Positions 17,560 to 27,200 of a DNA stretch of 64,000 nucleotides are shown piece after piece. Origin of the DNA: Chloracidobacterium sp. (GTDB taxonomy: Bacteria; Acidobacteriota; Blastocatellia; Pyrinomonadales; Pyrinomonadaceae); the NCBI GenBank assembly GCA_016712045.1, contig JADJRV010000002.1:124001-188000 (forward strand), written 5' to 3'. The position numbers and the translations under genes are program-made. The notes under the pieces are model-generated. The model did no database searches. It saw nothing but the letters and a program-made list of their open reading frames with translations, and had not been told where the DNA came from. Each line of letters opens with the position of its first letter. The first letter of the stretch is position 1.

Positions 17560-18854
17560 ATGCACAACGTAGACATTGATCTTGTCGAGATGTCTCTCGA
17601 TGTTATTAAATACGCGATAGGTCGTATTTCCGATACCGATCCTAAGCTTGGCTTTCCTCGGAAGGCAGAGGAGTTAAAGGCCCTCGTGGGCGAAACGGTC
17701 ACACCTAAAGGCATCGGCGGCGAGAAGGCATTTGCGCTTTTTAAGGATGTGCTGGTCAAAGCGAGTGTCCCGATCGACCATCCGCGGCATCTTGCGTTCG
17801 TCCCCGCATCACCGACCCGAGCAGCGGTCATGTTCGATCTCGTGACTTCGGCAACCAGTGTTCATGGTGCGTTCTGGCTGGAGGAGCAGGCTGTATTTTT
17901 GCCGAGAACCAAGCGATGGAATGGCTGGTCTCATTGACCGGAATGCCGGCCGGAGCTTTCGGTGTTTTTACAAGCGGAGGCACAGAGGCGAATCTTTCAG
18001 CAATGGTCACCGCCCGCGAACATTGGCGAGACAGAGACGAACGCAATTCAAAAACACGCGGCATCGTTATCGCCTCGAACGGGGCACATTCGTCGATCAA
18101 GGCAATGGCAAAGGTGATCGACGCCGATGTCCTTCTGATCGAAACGGAGAGTCGGCTCGAGAGCTCTCATTTAGCTGAGACCCTGTCACGGATGTCTGCT
18201 AAAGATCGTCGCAGGGTGTTCGCTGTGATCGCAACCGCCGGTACGACAAACGCGGGAATAATTGACGATCTCGCGGGTATCGCAAATATATGTAGATCAG
18301 AGGGTATATGGTTTCACGTTGATGCCGCATACGGCGGTGGAGCATTGGCGGCTCGCTCAGTGCGGCATTTTTTTAATGGTATCGAAGAAGCCGACAGCGT
18401 AACGATCGATCCCCACAAGTGGTTATTTTCACCATACGATTGTGGTGCGATCATCTACCGCGACCCGGAACTCGCAAAAAAGGCCCACGCTCAGGAGGGT
18501 TCCTATCTCGATATCTTCAGCGACGAAGGTGCCCAGGGATTTAATCCGTCGGACTATCAGATACAGCTAACACGCCGCGTTCGAGGCTTGCCGTTGTGGT
18601 TCTCGTTGGCAATGTACGGCACAGACAGATACGAAACGGCCATCGAACGAGGAATCGACCTGGCAAGAATCGCGGGAAGGCTGATCTCCGCAACATACTA
18701 TACAGAACTCGTTCGCGAGCCAAGTCTGTCATGTGTGTTATTCCGCCGATTAGGTTGGACACCCGAGGATTATCGAAATTGGACATATCGAAATCACAAA
18801 TCCGGTTTTGCATTGGTCGCCCCCACGAAGGTACGGCGACGCTTTCTAAAGTGA
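17560..18854 (+). pseudogene. PLP-dependent amino-acid decarboxylase, frame broken at a T run
   Basis: Two frames join into one group II decarboxylase of about 432 residues. The first ends ...HGAFWLEEQAVF; the second continues AENQAMEWLVSLTGMPAGAF. Adding one T to the run at 17896-17900 makes them continuous. Conserved pieces are FTSGGTEANL, HVDAAYGG and TIDPHKWLFSPYD with the PLP-binding Lys. The C-terminus ends RRRFLK without the usual family tail and overlaps the radical SAM gene by 61 bases, so the 3' end may be lost as well. The substrate (aromatic amino acid or glutamate) is not resolved. Confidence 0.72.
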
Positions 18855-20302
18855 TAACCCATTGCCGCGAGGGCGATCCCGTTTCCGAGACTGCGCGGGT
18901 AAAGCCTGACGACTCGGAATAAATACTTCCAGAATCGAAGGCGTTCCCGGTCGCGTACGCCGAGCCTAACAACTATTTTGATGAAGAAGCTGAGAACGCC
19001 GATGACGCTGACTCGCTGCACGGCTGCCGCATCGTTACGTACACGCGATAAGCAATCGAGTGAGCGCTGATAGAATTCCTCCGAACTGTAAATGGTCCTT
19101 AAAATAGCTTTGTATCCTTCGACCAGGCGTTCCCGATCCATTTTTGGAACAAAGTTTAATGAACAATCCGTGTTATTCCCGCTGCTTTCGTGAACGAGTC
19201 TGCCTTCACGCTCCAAACGCTTCCAAAGTTGCGTGTCGGGAAGGGCGGTCAGGAGCCCGACCATTGCAAGCGGAATTGCACTTTCGCGGATAAAGTTGAT
19301 CTGCCGCTCGAAAATATCCTCCGGGTCGTTATCGAATCCTACAATAAAACCGGCCATGACCTCGATCCCATAGCTTTGGATCTTTCGCACCGACTCAAGC
19401 AGATCGCGTTTTGTATTCTGAGATTTGTTGGCTTCTTTAAGACTTTCAGCCGCGGGCGTTTCAATACCGAGAAAGACGCGGTGAAAACCGGCAGTTTGCA
19501 TCATCTCGAGCAAAGAATCATCTTCGGCGAGATTTACACTTGCTTCGGTCAAAAAGGAAAATGGATGATTATTGCGCTCGGACCACCCAATGAGATCTGG
19601 TAGGAATTTTCTGACCTCGCGTTTGTTGCCGATAAAATTGTCATCGACGATAAAGACCGTACCTCGCCAGCCGGCGACCCGCATGGCCTCCATTTCAGCC
19701 AACATCTGTTCACTTGATTTGGTGCGCGGGACGCGCCCGTAAATCTCGATGATATCGCAAAACTCACACGAAAACGGACAGCCCCTGGAAAACTGGACAT
19801 TCATCGAGGAGTATTGGTTTATGTCGATCAGATGGAAATCCGGCACAGGCGTGGACAAAAGCGAGGGCCGCACTGCTGCTTGATAAACGCGTTTTGGAGA
19901 GTCGCATTTCAGATCCTCAATAAACTCCGGCAAAGTCGTTTCGGCTTCACCCACGAAAACGAAATCCGCCTCCGGCACTAGATCCGAGCTGGTCGAGACA
20001 TACGGGCCTCCGACAGCGACTAGCTTACCAAGTTTCTTGCATAATTTTACGACCTGATCAAGTGATTCCCTCTGGACGATCATCGCGCTGAGAAAGACGA
20101 TGTCCGCCCATTCAATATCGCTCATGGTTAGCGGCTCGACATTCATATCTACGAGACGCCGTTGCCAGGTTTGGGGCAGCATGGCCGATACGGTCAACAG
20201 CCCGAGCGGCGGAAACGCGGCCTTCTTGCCGACAAAGGACAGTGCGTGGCGAAAGCTCCAGTAAGTTTCGGGGAAAACAGGATAAACAAGCAATACTTTC
20301 AC
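18794..20302 (-). CDS. B12-binding-type radical SAM protein
   Basis: A 502-residue protein. The N-terminal half resembles a cobalamin-binding Rossmann domain (VLLVYPVFPE, FPPLGLLTVSAML, VAVGGPYVSTSSDLVPEAD). The radical SAM domain has the cluster motif CPFSCEFC near residue 175, and a DUF4070-like C-terminal region follows. Such proteins carry out radical methylation or related chemistry; the substrate is unknown. It is convergent with the decarboxylase and about 255 bases from narJ, so it is probably a separate unit. The link to nitrate respiration is positional only. Confidence 0.82.
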   Translation of the reverse strand: MKVLLVYPVFPETYWSFRHALSFVGKKAAFPPLGLLTVSAMLPQTWQRRLVDMNVEPLTMSDIEWADIVFLSAMIVQRESLDQVVKLCKKLGKLVAVGGPYVSTSSDLVPEADFVFVGEAETTLPEFIEDLKCDSPKRVYQAAVRPSLLSTPVPDFHLIDINQYSSMNVQFSRGCPFSCEFCDIIEIYGRVPRTKSSEQMLAEMEAMRVAGWRGTVFIVDDNFIGNKREVRKFLPDLIGWSERNNHPFSFLTEASVNLAEDDSLLEMMQTAGFHRVFLGIETPAAESLKEANKSQNTKRDLLESVRKIQSYGIEVMAGFIVGFDNDPEDIFERQINFIRESAIPLAMVGLLTALPDTQLWKRLEREGRLVHESSGNNTDCSLNFVPKMDRERLVEGYKAILRTIYSSEEFYQRSLDCLSRVRNDAAAVQRVSVIGVLSFFIKIVVRLGVRDRERLRFWKYLFRVVRLYPRSLGNGIALAAMGYHFRKRRRTFVGATNAKPDL

Positions 20303-20556
20303 AACTGATCAAGCCTCCACGGAAAAGCTGAACTCTGATTTCAGATAAGCTTTTTTTATTTGAAAACGTAAGGCTATTCCGCAAGCGTTTTCTTTCCGTA
20401 CTCAAAATGTTATCAGCTATTTACGGGAACAGGTGTAAGAGTTGTGTAATAGGTAAAGGAAGCGAAAATGACAAAATGAGCGCGACGGAAGTCCGTTCCC
20501 GGCAACCTTGTCGATTGCGATCAAAACCGGCATAAGGTCGCCGCGTTCCGATCGGA

Positions 20557-21201
20557 TCACAGAGTGGCTCCGCCGCATTCGAACAATGTTTCGCCCTCTT
20601 CCTCGAGCACCGGCAAAAAAACCTGTTTTGACTTGTCCTTATCAGGCCCCACTCGCTCAAAAAGTGCCGAGCCCGCAAGTTCTAGATAGTCGATCCCGGA
20701 GGCTGCAAGTAGTTTGGAAAGTGTTTCGGCATATTTCGACAAGTGATCGTCGATGAATATCCGCGATGCGTCAGCGGTAATCTTAGAGTTTTCGCTGTCG
20801 CCGCATTCCAAAGCATACAGTTCTTTGAGCCGAAGGTATGCGATAAACCCCGTTTCCACGGCGACATGATCCGGAACCTCATGCGTCGCCGGCTTGTAAG
20901 AGAATGCGTCGTAAAAGCTCGACAATTCCGACAGTAAATAGCCGGGCTGAACCCAGCCCCGGTAGCTGACCTCGCGACCGGGCGCCGGGCCGCCTGGGCC
21001 AAATATCGAGTGAAACAGACCTTCGCTTGCATATTTTTGAGCAGCCCTTGCGGCTCGTCTCAATTTCTTGTCTGAAACCTGCCGGCCAAGCTCTCTGACC
21101 TGCGCGAACCAATCTCCTGTCGGGCAGTCGAAAAGTAAGCTGATAAGACGCCATTCGGCCGCATCAACTAGATATTGTTTTTGCGGGATCATGTTTTTCA
21201 T
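20557..21201 (-). CDS. narJ: NarJ/TorD-family molybdoenzyme chaperone
   Basis: A 214-residue helical protein with EVPDHVAVETGFIAYL, the conserved region of TorD/NarJ chaperones, and a preceding SELSSFYDAF. These proteins hold the apo-molybdoenzyme until cofactor is inserted and proofread its Tat signal before export. It is the last gene of the long bc-nar operon, so the NarG-like protein with its Tat signal is the expected client. The symbol is given by family and position. Confidence 0.78.
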   Translation of the reverse strand: MKNMIPQKQYLVDAAEWRLISLLFDCPTGDWFAQVRELGRQVSDKKLRRAARAAQKYASEGLFHSIFGPGGPAPGREVSYRGWVQPGYLLSELSSFYDAFSYKPATHEVPDHVAVETGFIAYLRLKELYALECGDSENSKITADASRIFIDDHLSKYAETLSKLLAASGIDYLELAGSALFERVGPDKDKSKQVFLPVLEEEGETLFECGGATL

Positions 21202-21224
21202 CTTTTACCCTCACATTCAAATGA

Positions 21225-21731
21225 TCAGCGTTGATCATTATCATTACGGATCTGGATCGACGCTGTTTCCGGACTGAGATCTATGTGAGACATAATGTCC
21301 CGTTTTTCAGCATCGGTAAGGATCTCCTCAAGGATAGGATAGAGGAAGTCCGCCTCACGCTTGTCATGATGGCTGCAAAGCCGTAAGTAGAAAGCTTCGC
21401 GATCTAGAATTTGCAACACCGCCTTGTCTATATCAGGTTGATCGTTTATTTCGACGATTCTTGCCAGGAAAAGCTTTACAAACGAACTCATTTTCTCGTG
21501 GTCATCAAAAAAAAGCTTAGGAGCTCCAGCACCCGATTGCTGCGCCCGATCAGCATAGATTGGCAGCAATATTAGCTCCTCATCCTGCATATGGCGGACC
21601 AGTGTCGCTTGATACATCTCAAGCAATCTCAGAGCCTTATCAAACTCAAAATGAAGAAGCGCCCGCTGATGATCAAAGAACATCTCGTCTACCAAGGTGT
21701 GCACGTTCATTAGATCTTTTATGTAAGTCAT
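21225..21731 (-). CDS. Hemerythrin-like domain protein
   Basis: A 168-residue four-helix-bundle protein with the iron-ligand pattern of hemerythrins: DHQRALLHFEFDKAL, HMQDEELILLP, DDHEKMSSFV and HHDKREADFLYP. The domain binds a di-iron site and senses or carries oxygen or nitric oxide. It sits inside the nar operon between the haem-b-like lipoprotein and the chaperone. A protective or sensory role for the enzyme under nitric oxide or oxygen is plausible but not shown. Confidence 0.82.
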   Translation of the reverse strand: MTYIKDLMNVHTLVDEMFFDHQRALLHFEFDKALRLLEMYQATLVRHMQDEELILLPIYADRAQQSGAGAPKLFFDDHEKMSSFVKLFLARIVEINDQPDIDKAVLQILDREAFYLRLCSHHDKREADFLYPILEEILTDAEKRDIMSHIDLSPETASIQIRNDNDQR

Positions 21732-21750
21732 AGCTAATGGATTCGATCGT

Positions 21751-22593
21751 CTATTTTAGGATGAGCGGGACCCAGCCCGTTCTCATCTTTCTTGCCCCAA
21801 CCTCGACATGGGAACCTTCCCAAATCGCGAACGCTACCTGCGACGGTGTAGAAACCGTAAAACCGGCTGGAATCGGACGCGTGATCACGACTGCCCACCC
21901 GTTTTTCGTTCTAACGCCTTTTCCTTTTGAGATCGCATTCGGTGCCGGTGACAAAGTGCTCGGCCCATCGGCGATCAGGTCTTCAACGGGTTGGTCACGC
22001 GGGCCAGCACGACGGTTTCCCAGTGCTCTCGCCGGAGCATAACGAGCTGCCGTCTCGGCTCGAGCCTGCGGGTTATTCTCGAGTGATTTTGCATCCTCCG
22101 GGTAATGGTCGATCGATGCATTTGGATATATCGCGTTAATATTATCGGCTCGCCCCTCGACTATCGCCTGCCAATCGGCCCGCCAGAATGAGATCTCTAC
22201 GGTCTTGCCGACCTCGCCCATTTGCGGTGCCGGCACATTTGGGTCGACCTTTGCCGGCAGCTGCACAGCGCAACCATCAATAAAATGTTTAGGCCCGGGC
22301 AAGTCGCTCTGACTGTCATCCAGCCATTCCAGCCGAAATGCGATCTCGGTCCCATTCGTGATCGCCTTGACCTGGGTCTCGGAGGTTGATGCCTCCATTA
22401 GACGCGGCTCGACCAGATCTTGCAGGATCATTTTCGACACGTGGAGCGAAACCGCATCCCAAACGGGAGAATTAGGGTCAAGCGTGATCTCCTTGACTTG
22501 AGCGACGTTGACCTCTGCGGTTGGAACCTGGGCCTTTTTACAGGCAGCCGTGAATAATAGAACAACTAGAATCAGCGATGTAATGGATCGCAT
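21751..22593 (-). CDS. Ethylbenzene-dehydrogenase-gamma-like haem b lipoprotein (NarC/NxrC type)
   Basis: A 280-residue protein. The N-terminus (SLILVVLLFTAACKK) reads as a lipoprotein signal with Cys in place. The mature part is beta-rich and resembles the gamma subunits of type II DMSO-reductase enzymes such as EbdC, SerC, ClrC and NxrC, which hold one haem b outside the cytoplasm (FRLEWLDDSQSD, VEISFWRADWQ). It would pass electrons between the c-type cytochrome and NarH. It follows narH by 12 bases. Axial haem ligands (Met and Lys in the family) were not assigned. Confidence 0.76.
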   Translation of the reverse strand: MRSITSLILVVLLFTAACKKAQVPTAEVNVAQVKEITLDPNSPVWDAVSLHVSKMILQDLVEPRLMEASTSETQVKAITNGTEIAFRLEWLDDSQSDLPGPKHFIDGCAVQLPAKVDPNVPAPQMGEVGKTVEISFWRADWQAIVEGRADNINAIYPNASIDHYPEDAKSLENNPQARAETAARYAPARALGNRRAGPRDQPVEDLIADGPSTLSPAPNAISKGKGVRTKNGWAVVITRPIPAGFTVSTPSQVAFAIWEGSHVEVGARKMRTGWVPLILK

Positions 22594-22605
22594 ATAAAAA
22601 CCTCC

Positions 22606-23748
22606 TCACGGACAGTTGGTGCGTGTGATCTGATAAAGCTTGTCGTAGGCCGGACGAATATGGACCGGTTCCTTGAAGGGTACGTTGACTAGCTCTTTTC
22701 CGTTCTCATCCATACCGATGGCCTTGTCGCCAACCAGCTTCCATTTCCGCATAATGGCCTCAGTCGAACCGAATAGGCCTAATAGGCTGGTCAGGTCCCG
22801 ATCGTTCGGTGCATTACGGTAGACCTCAACGGCCTTATCAACGCCGGGTCCGAACATCTGTTTGGTAAAGGCGGTCGGTACGTGAATCGGCGGTATGTAA
22901 TATACATTTGGCTCAAGTCCGAACTGAGGGAAGAGCGGCAAGGCCACCTTTTTGATATGGACAAGGTAATCGATCGGATTGTCAGCCTCGGCTTTATCCG
23001 GCGTGTTTATAAAACCGGCAACACGGATCTTTCCGATGCAATTTGCAAAACACTGTGGCGACAGCCCTTGCTCGATCTTTGGATAACAGGCTATACACTT
23101 TTCCGAGGTCGATGTCATCGGATTAAAAAAGACCTTTTTGTAGGGACATCCGCGAACGCATTCCTGATAACCGCGGCAGCGGCCCTGATCGACAAGCACG
23201 ATGCCGTCCTCGGGCCGCTTGTAGATCGAACCGCGTGGACACGACGCCAGACAACCGGGATAAGTGCAGTGATTGCAAATGCGGGCAAGGTAATAGAACC
23301 ATGCCATTTGGTGAGGTATGTCGATGCTCGCGCCGTGTTCGATGCCACCGGCACAGTCGTCTTCGCCGACGTTTGGATATGCATAATCTTCGGATTCGGG
23401 CCGCCAGCCAAGGACGCGTTCGCCTGCCGGTGCTGATTCAAAGATCGTACTGCCTTTATAGACCGGTTGACCGTTCTCCTCGCCCCAGTTTTGACCATCG
23501 AGCAAACTCAATAGATTTAGATCCCAGGCGAGCGGATACGAACCATAAGGCTTGCTTTCGACGTTGTTCCAAAGCATGTACTCCTGGCCCTTGCCGGAGG
23601 TCCAAGTCGTTTTGCAGGCCAGCGTGCAGGTTTGGCACGCAATACACTTATTTGTATCGAAAACGGCGGCAAATTGCTTCTGCGGCCTGCTCTCAGGATA
23701 CCAATAGGACATTTCTCGTCCGAGCTGCCAGTTATTTACGCGAGCCAT
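22606..23748 (-). CDS. NarH/NxrB-type four-cluster iron-sulfur subunit
   Basis: A 380-residue beta subunit. Cysteine groups are CIACQTCTLACKTTW, CNHCTYPGCLASCPRG, CRGYQECVRGCPYKK and CIACYPKIEQG followed by CFANC. The third group has Tyr where a Cys would sit in a plain ferredoxin; NarH-type subunits have a comparable substitution at a [3Fe-4S] cluster. LACKTTWTSGKGQEYMLWNN is typical of NarH and NxrB. It lacks its own signal peptide and would be exported by the Tat system bound to the NarG-like subunit. It is shorter than E. coli NarH. Confidence 0.88.
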   Translation of the reverse strand: MARVNNWQLGREMSYWYPESRPQKQFAAVFDTNKCIACQTCTLACKTTWTSGKGQEYMLWNNVESKPYGSYPLAWDLNLLSLLDGQNWGEENGQPVYKGSTIFESAPAGERVLGWRPESEDYAYPNVGEDDCAGGIEHGASIDIPHQMAWFYYLARICNHCTYPGCLASCPRGSIYKRPEDGIVLVDQGRCRGYQECVRGCPYKKVFFNPMTSTSEKCIACYPKIEQGLSPQCFANCIGKIRVAGFINTPDKAEADNPIDYLVHIKKVALPLFPQFGLEPNVYYIPPIHVPTAFTKQMFGPGVDKAVEVYRNAPNDRDLTSLLGLFGSTEAIMRKWKLVGDKAIGMDENGKELVNVPFKEPVHIRPAYDKLYQITRTNCP

Positions 23749-24272
23749 AGTTTTTTCTCCGTGTGGTTGTCTTTTCTGTCTGTGTCGCCGCGGTGTCCCG
23801 CGAGATTCATTTGTTGCAGGGGAGCGAACGAAGCGCTGAGAACGAAGATCTGCCTTCCAATGTGAGTCGTCCGGGCGACTAGAAAAAGGGAGGCGATCGC
23901 GAGAATGAGCACGACAAATGCATTCCAGCGTGCCAGCCCCTTGCCGCGGATCATTTGGATCAAACCGACGAGAGCGAATATGCCGGTCAGTTCGATCGCG
24001 ACAAAGGTCGGCAGAGCCGACGCTCTGTGGGCGATTATGTTTGTCCAGGGCGGCCCGGCCATATGACCTGCACCTCTCCCGGCTATCTCACCTGTTGCGT
24101 AAACCGCTAACGTTATTAAGGCCGTCACTAGAAATACCCATAAACTGCACCGTCCGACTTGGCGGCCGGACCGCCACATTCCGTAAAGGAGCGCCGCAGT
24201 GCCTAGGACCATTCCGATCAGGGGTAGGTAGTTCAGAAAAAGGTGTATTCGTGTCGGATCCATTTGTTCCAC
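23736..24272 (-). CDS. Four-helix membrane protein of the nar operon (DUF2231-like)
   Basis: A 178-residue membrane protein between the catalytic and beta subunits. It has four hydrophobic segments; the first begins IHLFLNYLPLIGMVLG, a pattern shared with DUF2231-like proteins, and VYATGEIAGRGAGH follows the second. The first possible start is a GTG that shares a base with the narG stop; an ATG at 24263 is the alternative. Its end overlaps the narH start. NarI-like quinol oxidation is possible, but there are too few helices and histidines for a confident call. It may anchor the enzyme. Confidence 0.65.
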   Translation of the reverse strand: MEQMDPTRIHLFLNYLPLIGMVLGTAALLYGMWRSGRQVGRCSLWVFLVTALITLAVYATGEIAGRGAGHMAGPPWTNIIAHRASALPTFVAIELTGIFALVGLIQMIRGKGLARWNAFVVLILAIASLFLVARTTHIGRQIFVLSASFAPLQQMNLAGHRGDTDRKDNHTEKKLWLA

Positions 24273-27200
24273 TATTTCTTGCCGATAAAATCTCCGGCGA
24301 TGTAACGCTTCATTGCATCGGATTCATTTCTCGGCCGGATGCCCAGCTTAGTCGGACGCCATAGCGGCTCGTCACCAATGCCGCCTGGTTCTGCCTTAGT
24401 GATCTTGATAAATGATTCACGCGGAGCACCGGTCGGACAGTGCGTGTCTGGCAGAAATCCTTGCCCGATGCTTTGACCGTACATTTCCTTTCGAACTAGG
24501 GAGTCGGTCATTGTCGTCGGCTTTAGCCAGCCGCGCGTCGCGGACTGGTGCGAGCCCGAACGAAACATCGCCTGATAATTTGTCCGAGGGTTCTTTGCCA
24601 ATCCGTCTTTGCGTTCCTTTTGCCCCTGTTGCGAGCCCGGTGTTGCTCCGTACATATTGAACCACATGCGGGTCACATTTCGCGGCGTTCCCGGATAGTA
24701 ACGTGCTCGGCAGAGAAGTCGGGCAAATTCGTAGTTCTTTTTGTCCTTCTGCCAGCCGCGAAATGGACGGTCTTCTGGGTCGGGATCGATCCAGACATAA
24801 TCGCCGTCCTTGATCCCAAGTTCCTGCGCATCCGCCGGGTTGATGTCAACATAACCCTCTGTAACGAACGGCGAGCGTTTATCGCGGCGGTAAATGTCGC
24901 CGAACGGACCGAAGAGCATTGCGTTCATATCTGTATCGATCGGCGTGGTATGCGAGCCATGGCGATATTTCGGCGTGTGAAAAATGAACTTGAAACCATC
25001 CTTCATCAGCGGATGTGCGGTATTCTTTGCGTCGGCCCAGCTGTAGACTACATTCCGGCCGCTGCGAGTGTCACAAGTAAGATCATCGAGCTTCGCTCCG
25101 TAGGCCTCGGGTCCCATAGGCCGCATGGCTTCGTGCGGTGGCGAAACGATGATGTTCGGTTCGTAAAAGGTCGAATCGACCGGTTCGCGGTGTACGGGTA
25201 AATTCTCACCGGCTTCGATAAATTCGTCTTCCTCACGATATGATTCGAGACGCCCGCTCTTTGTGTACCATGGAGTCGAATCGGCGATCTGATTGTAGCC
25301 GACCGATTTCGGTGTCGTTCTGCTATTCATGATCGCGGGTATGCCATCAAGCGCCTTATCATGAAGGTCTCTGAAGGAATAGCCTTTTGTATTAGTTGAA
25401 TTATCAAGGATACGCTGAAGATAGACGTCGGTCCGGTCATCCCGGACAAATTTCCAATAGTCATTGAAACGCTGGTCGCCCGTTAGATCCGCCAGTTTAG
25501 ACGCGACCGTAGCGAAAACCTCGATATCGCCCATCGTGTTAAATATCCGAGGGATCGGCGTTTTCGGAAATACCAGCAGGAACGGATTTGTGACCGACGC
25601 GGTCATGTCCGGATGCTTTAGTTCCGCCCACGAATCGACGCCGAAAACAACGTCCGCCCATTCGCACGAAGTTGACCACCACCATTCATTAACAGCGATC
25701 ATTTCTATCTTGGGAAGCACGTTGACCACCGTGTTGTAATGCCATTTAACATTTCCGAGGATCGAGTTGGCGTTAGCAAACCACAGCGATTTTGTCGGGC
25801 ACGGCATGTGCGTTTTTCCAGTCAGCAATTTGTCGCCGACCCGGAGCGGGTGATCCTCGTGGTTGTAATAGTGGGCCGATTCGGCCTTCCAATATTGTTT
25901 TACACGCGCCGGTTTTGCGGGGTCTAATTCGATGTCAAACGGATCTTCATTGATATATTGCGGGGATCCGTTAAATAGCGCGGTGCGGTGATTGCCCGAA
26001 AATGACCCGACATTCCCGCTGATCTTGCCGATGTTTCCGGTGAGCGCGGCAAGCAGGAGAATATCACGGTCTTTGCTGACATTATTGAAAAACTGGTTCG
26101 GGCCCATTCCAACCGCAAATAGTGTCGTGCCGAAATCTTTGGCGAAATGACGCGCAAGGCTCTGAACAGCAGCAGCAGGCGCCCATGTAATTTCCTCGAC
26201 CGTTTTCGGATCGAAGTGAGCCGCATATTCTTTAACAAGATCAAACACCGGGCGACAGCGAACGGTGCTTCCATCCATAAGAGTGATATCAATCGCTCCT
26301 TCAAGCTTCGCTTCACCGACTTTTGAATTCTTGCCGACGTCATCACGGGTTAGCATCTGCGGCTTGTTAATCTTTGAGTCAAACCACACATAGTCACCCC
26401 ATTCCTGCCTCATTTTTTCTGGAATGATATTCTTGTCCGATTGTTCGCCAGCCGGAGCCGCTCTTTCGCCTTCCTTTAAAATCTGCGTTTGTTTCAGCTC
26501 CGCGGGTCCGCCGCCGAAAACATCGGCAGCCTTGAGATATTTGAGACTGTCCATCCTGACGAGGATCGGCATATCGGTCCATTGACGAACAAATTCCCTG
26601 TCGTACAGATTTTCCTGCATGATTACGTTTGCGAAACCCAATGCCAACGCCGGCGTAGTGCCCGGCCTAACAACAACTACGTCATCAGCCTTGGTTGCCG
26701 TGGCCGAATACTCGCAAGCGATAACGACGACCTTTGTGCCTTTCATGCGTGCTTCGGTAAGCCAGTGAGCGTCGGGCATTTTCGTCGCTATCCAGTTCAT
26801 ACCCCAAGCCACAACGGTCTTGGCCTGCTCGACTGAGTTGAGGTCGAATTCCATGCTTTGCTGGCCGGTTACCATCGGATGTCCGGGCGGTAGATCGGTG
26901 TGCCATGAGTAATTGTCATAGCCCTTTCCTCCGAGAGCCTGATCGGGACCAACGCCGCGGATGTGCGAGTCGAGCAGGGCGATGGAATTTGCCATTCGGT
27001 ACATTCCGAAAATACGGGTCATACCCAGCAGCGGCATACCGCCGCGAAATTTCATGACTTGTGTTCCGACGCCCTGCGTGGCCTCGATCGTTGCTTCGTC
27101 GTAATGCTGTTCCTTCAGCTTTCGCTTGCCTTCATCGCCCGTGTAGGTTTCGGCGATGTTCTTTAATGCAGCGGCTACAATGACGGCGCCCTCATCGTGC

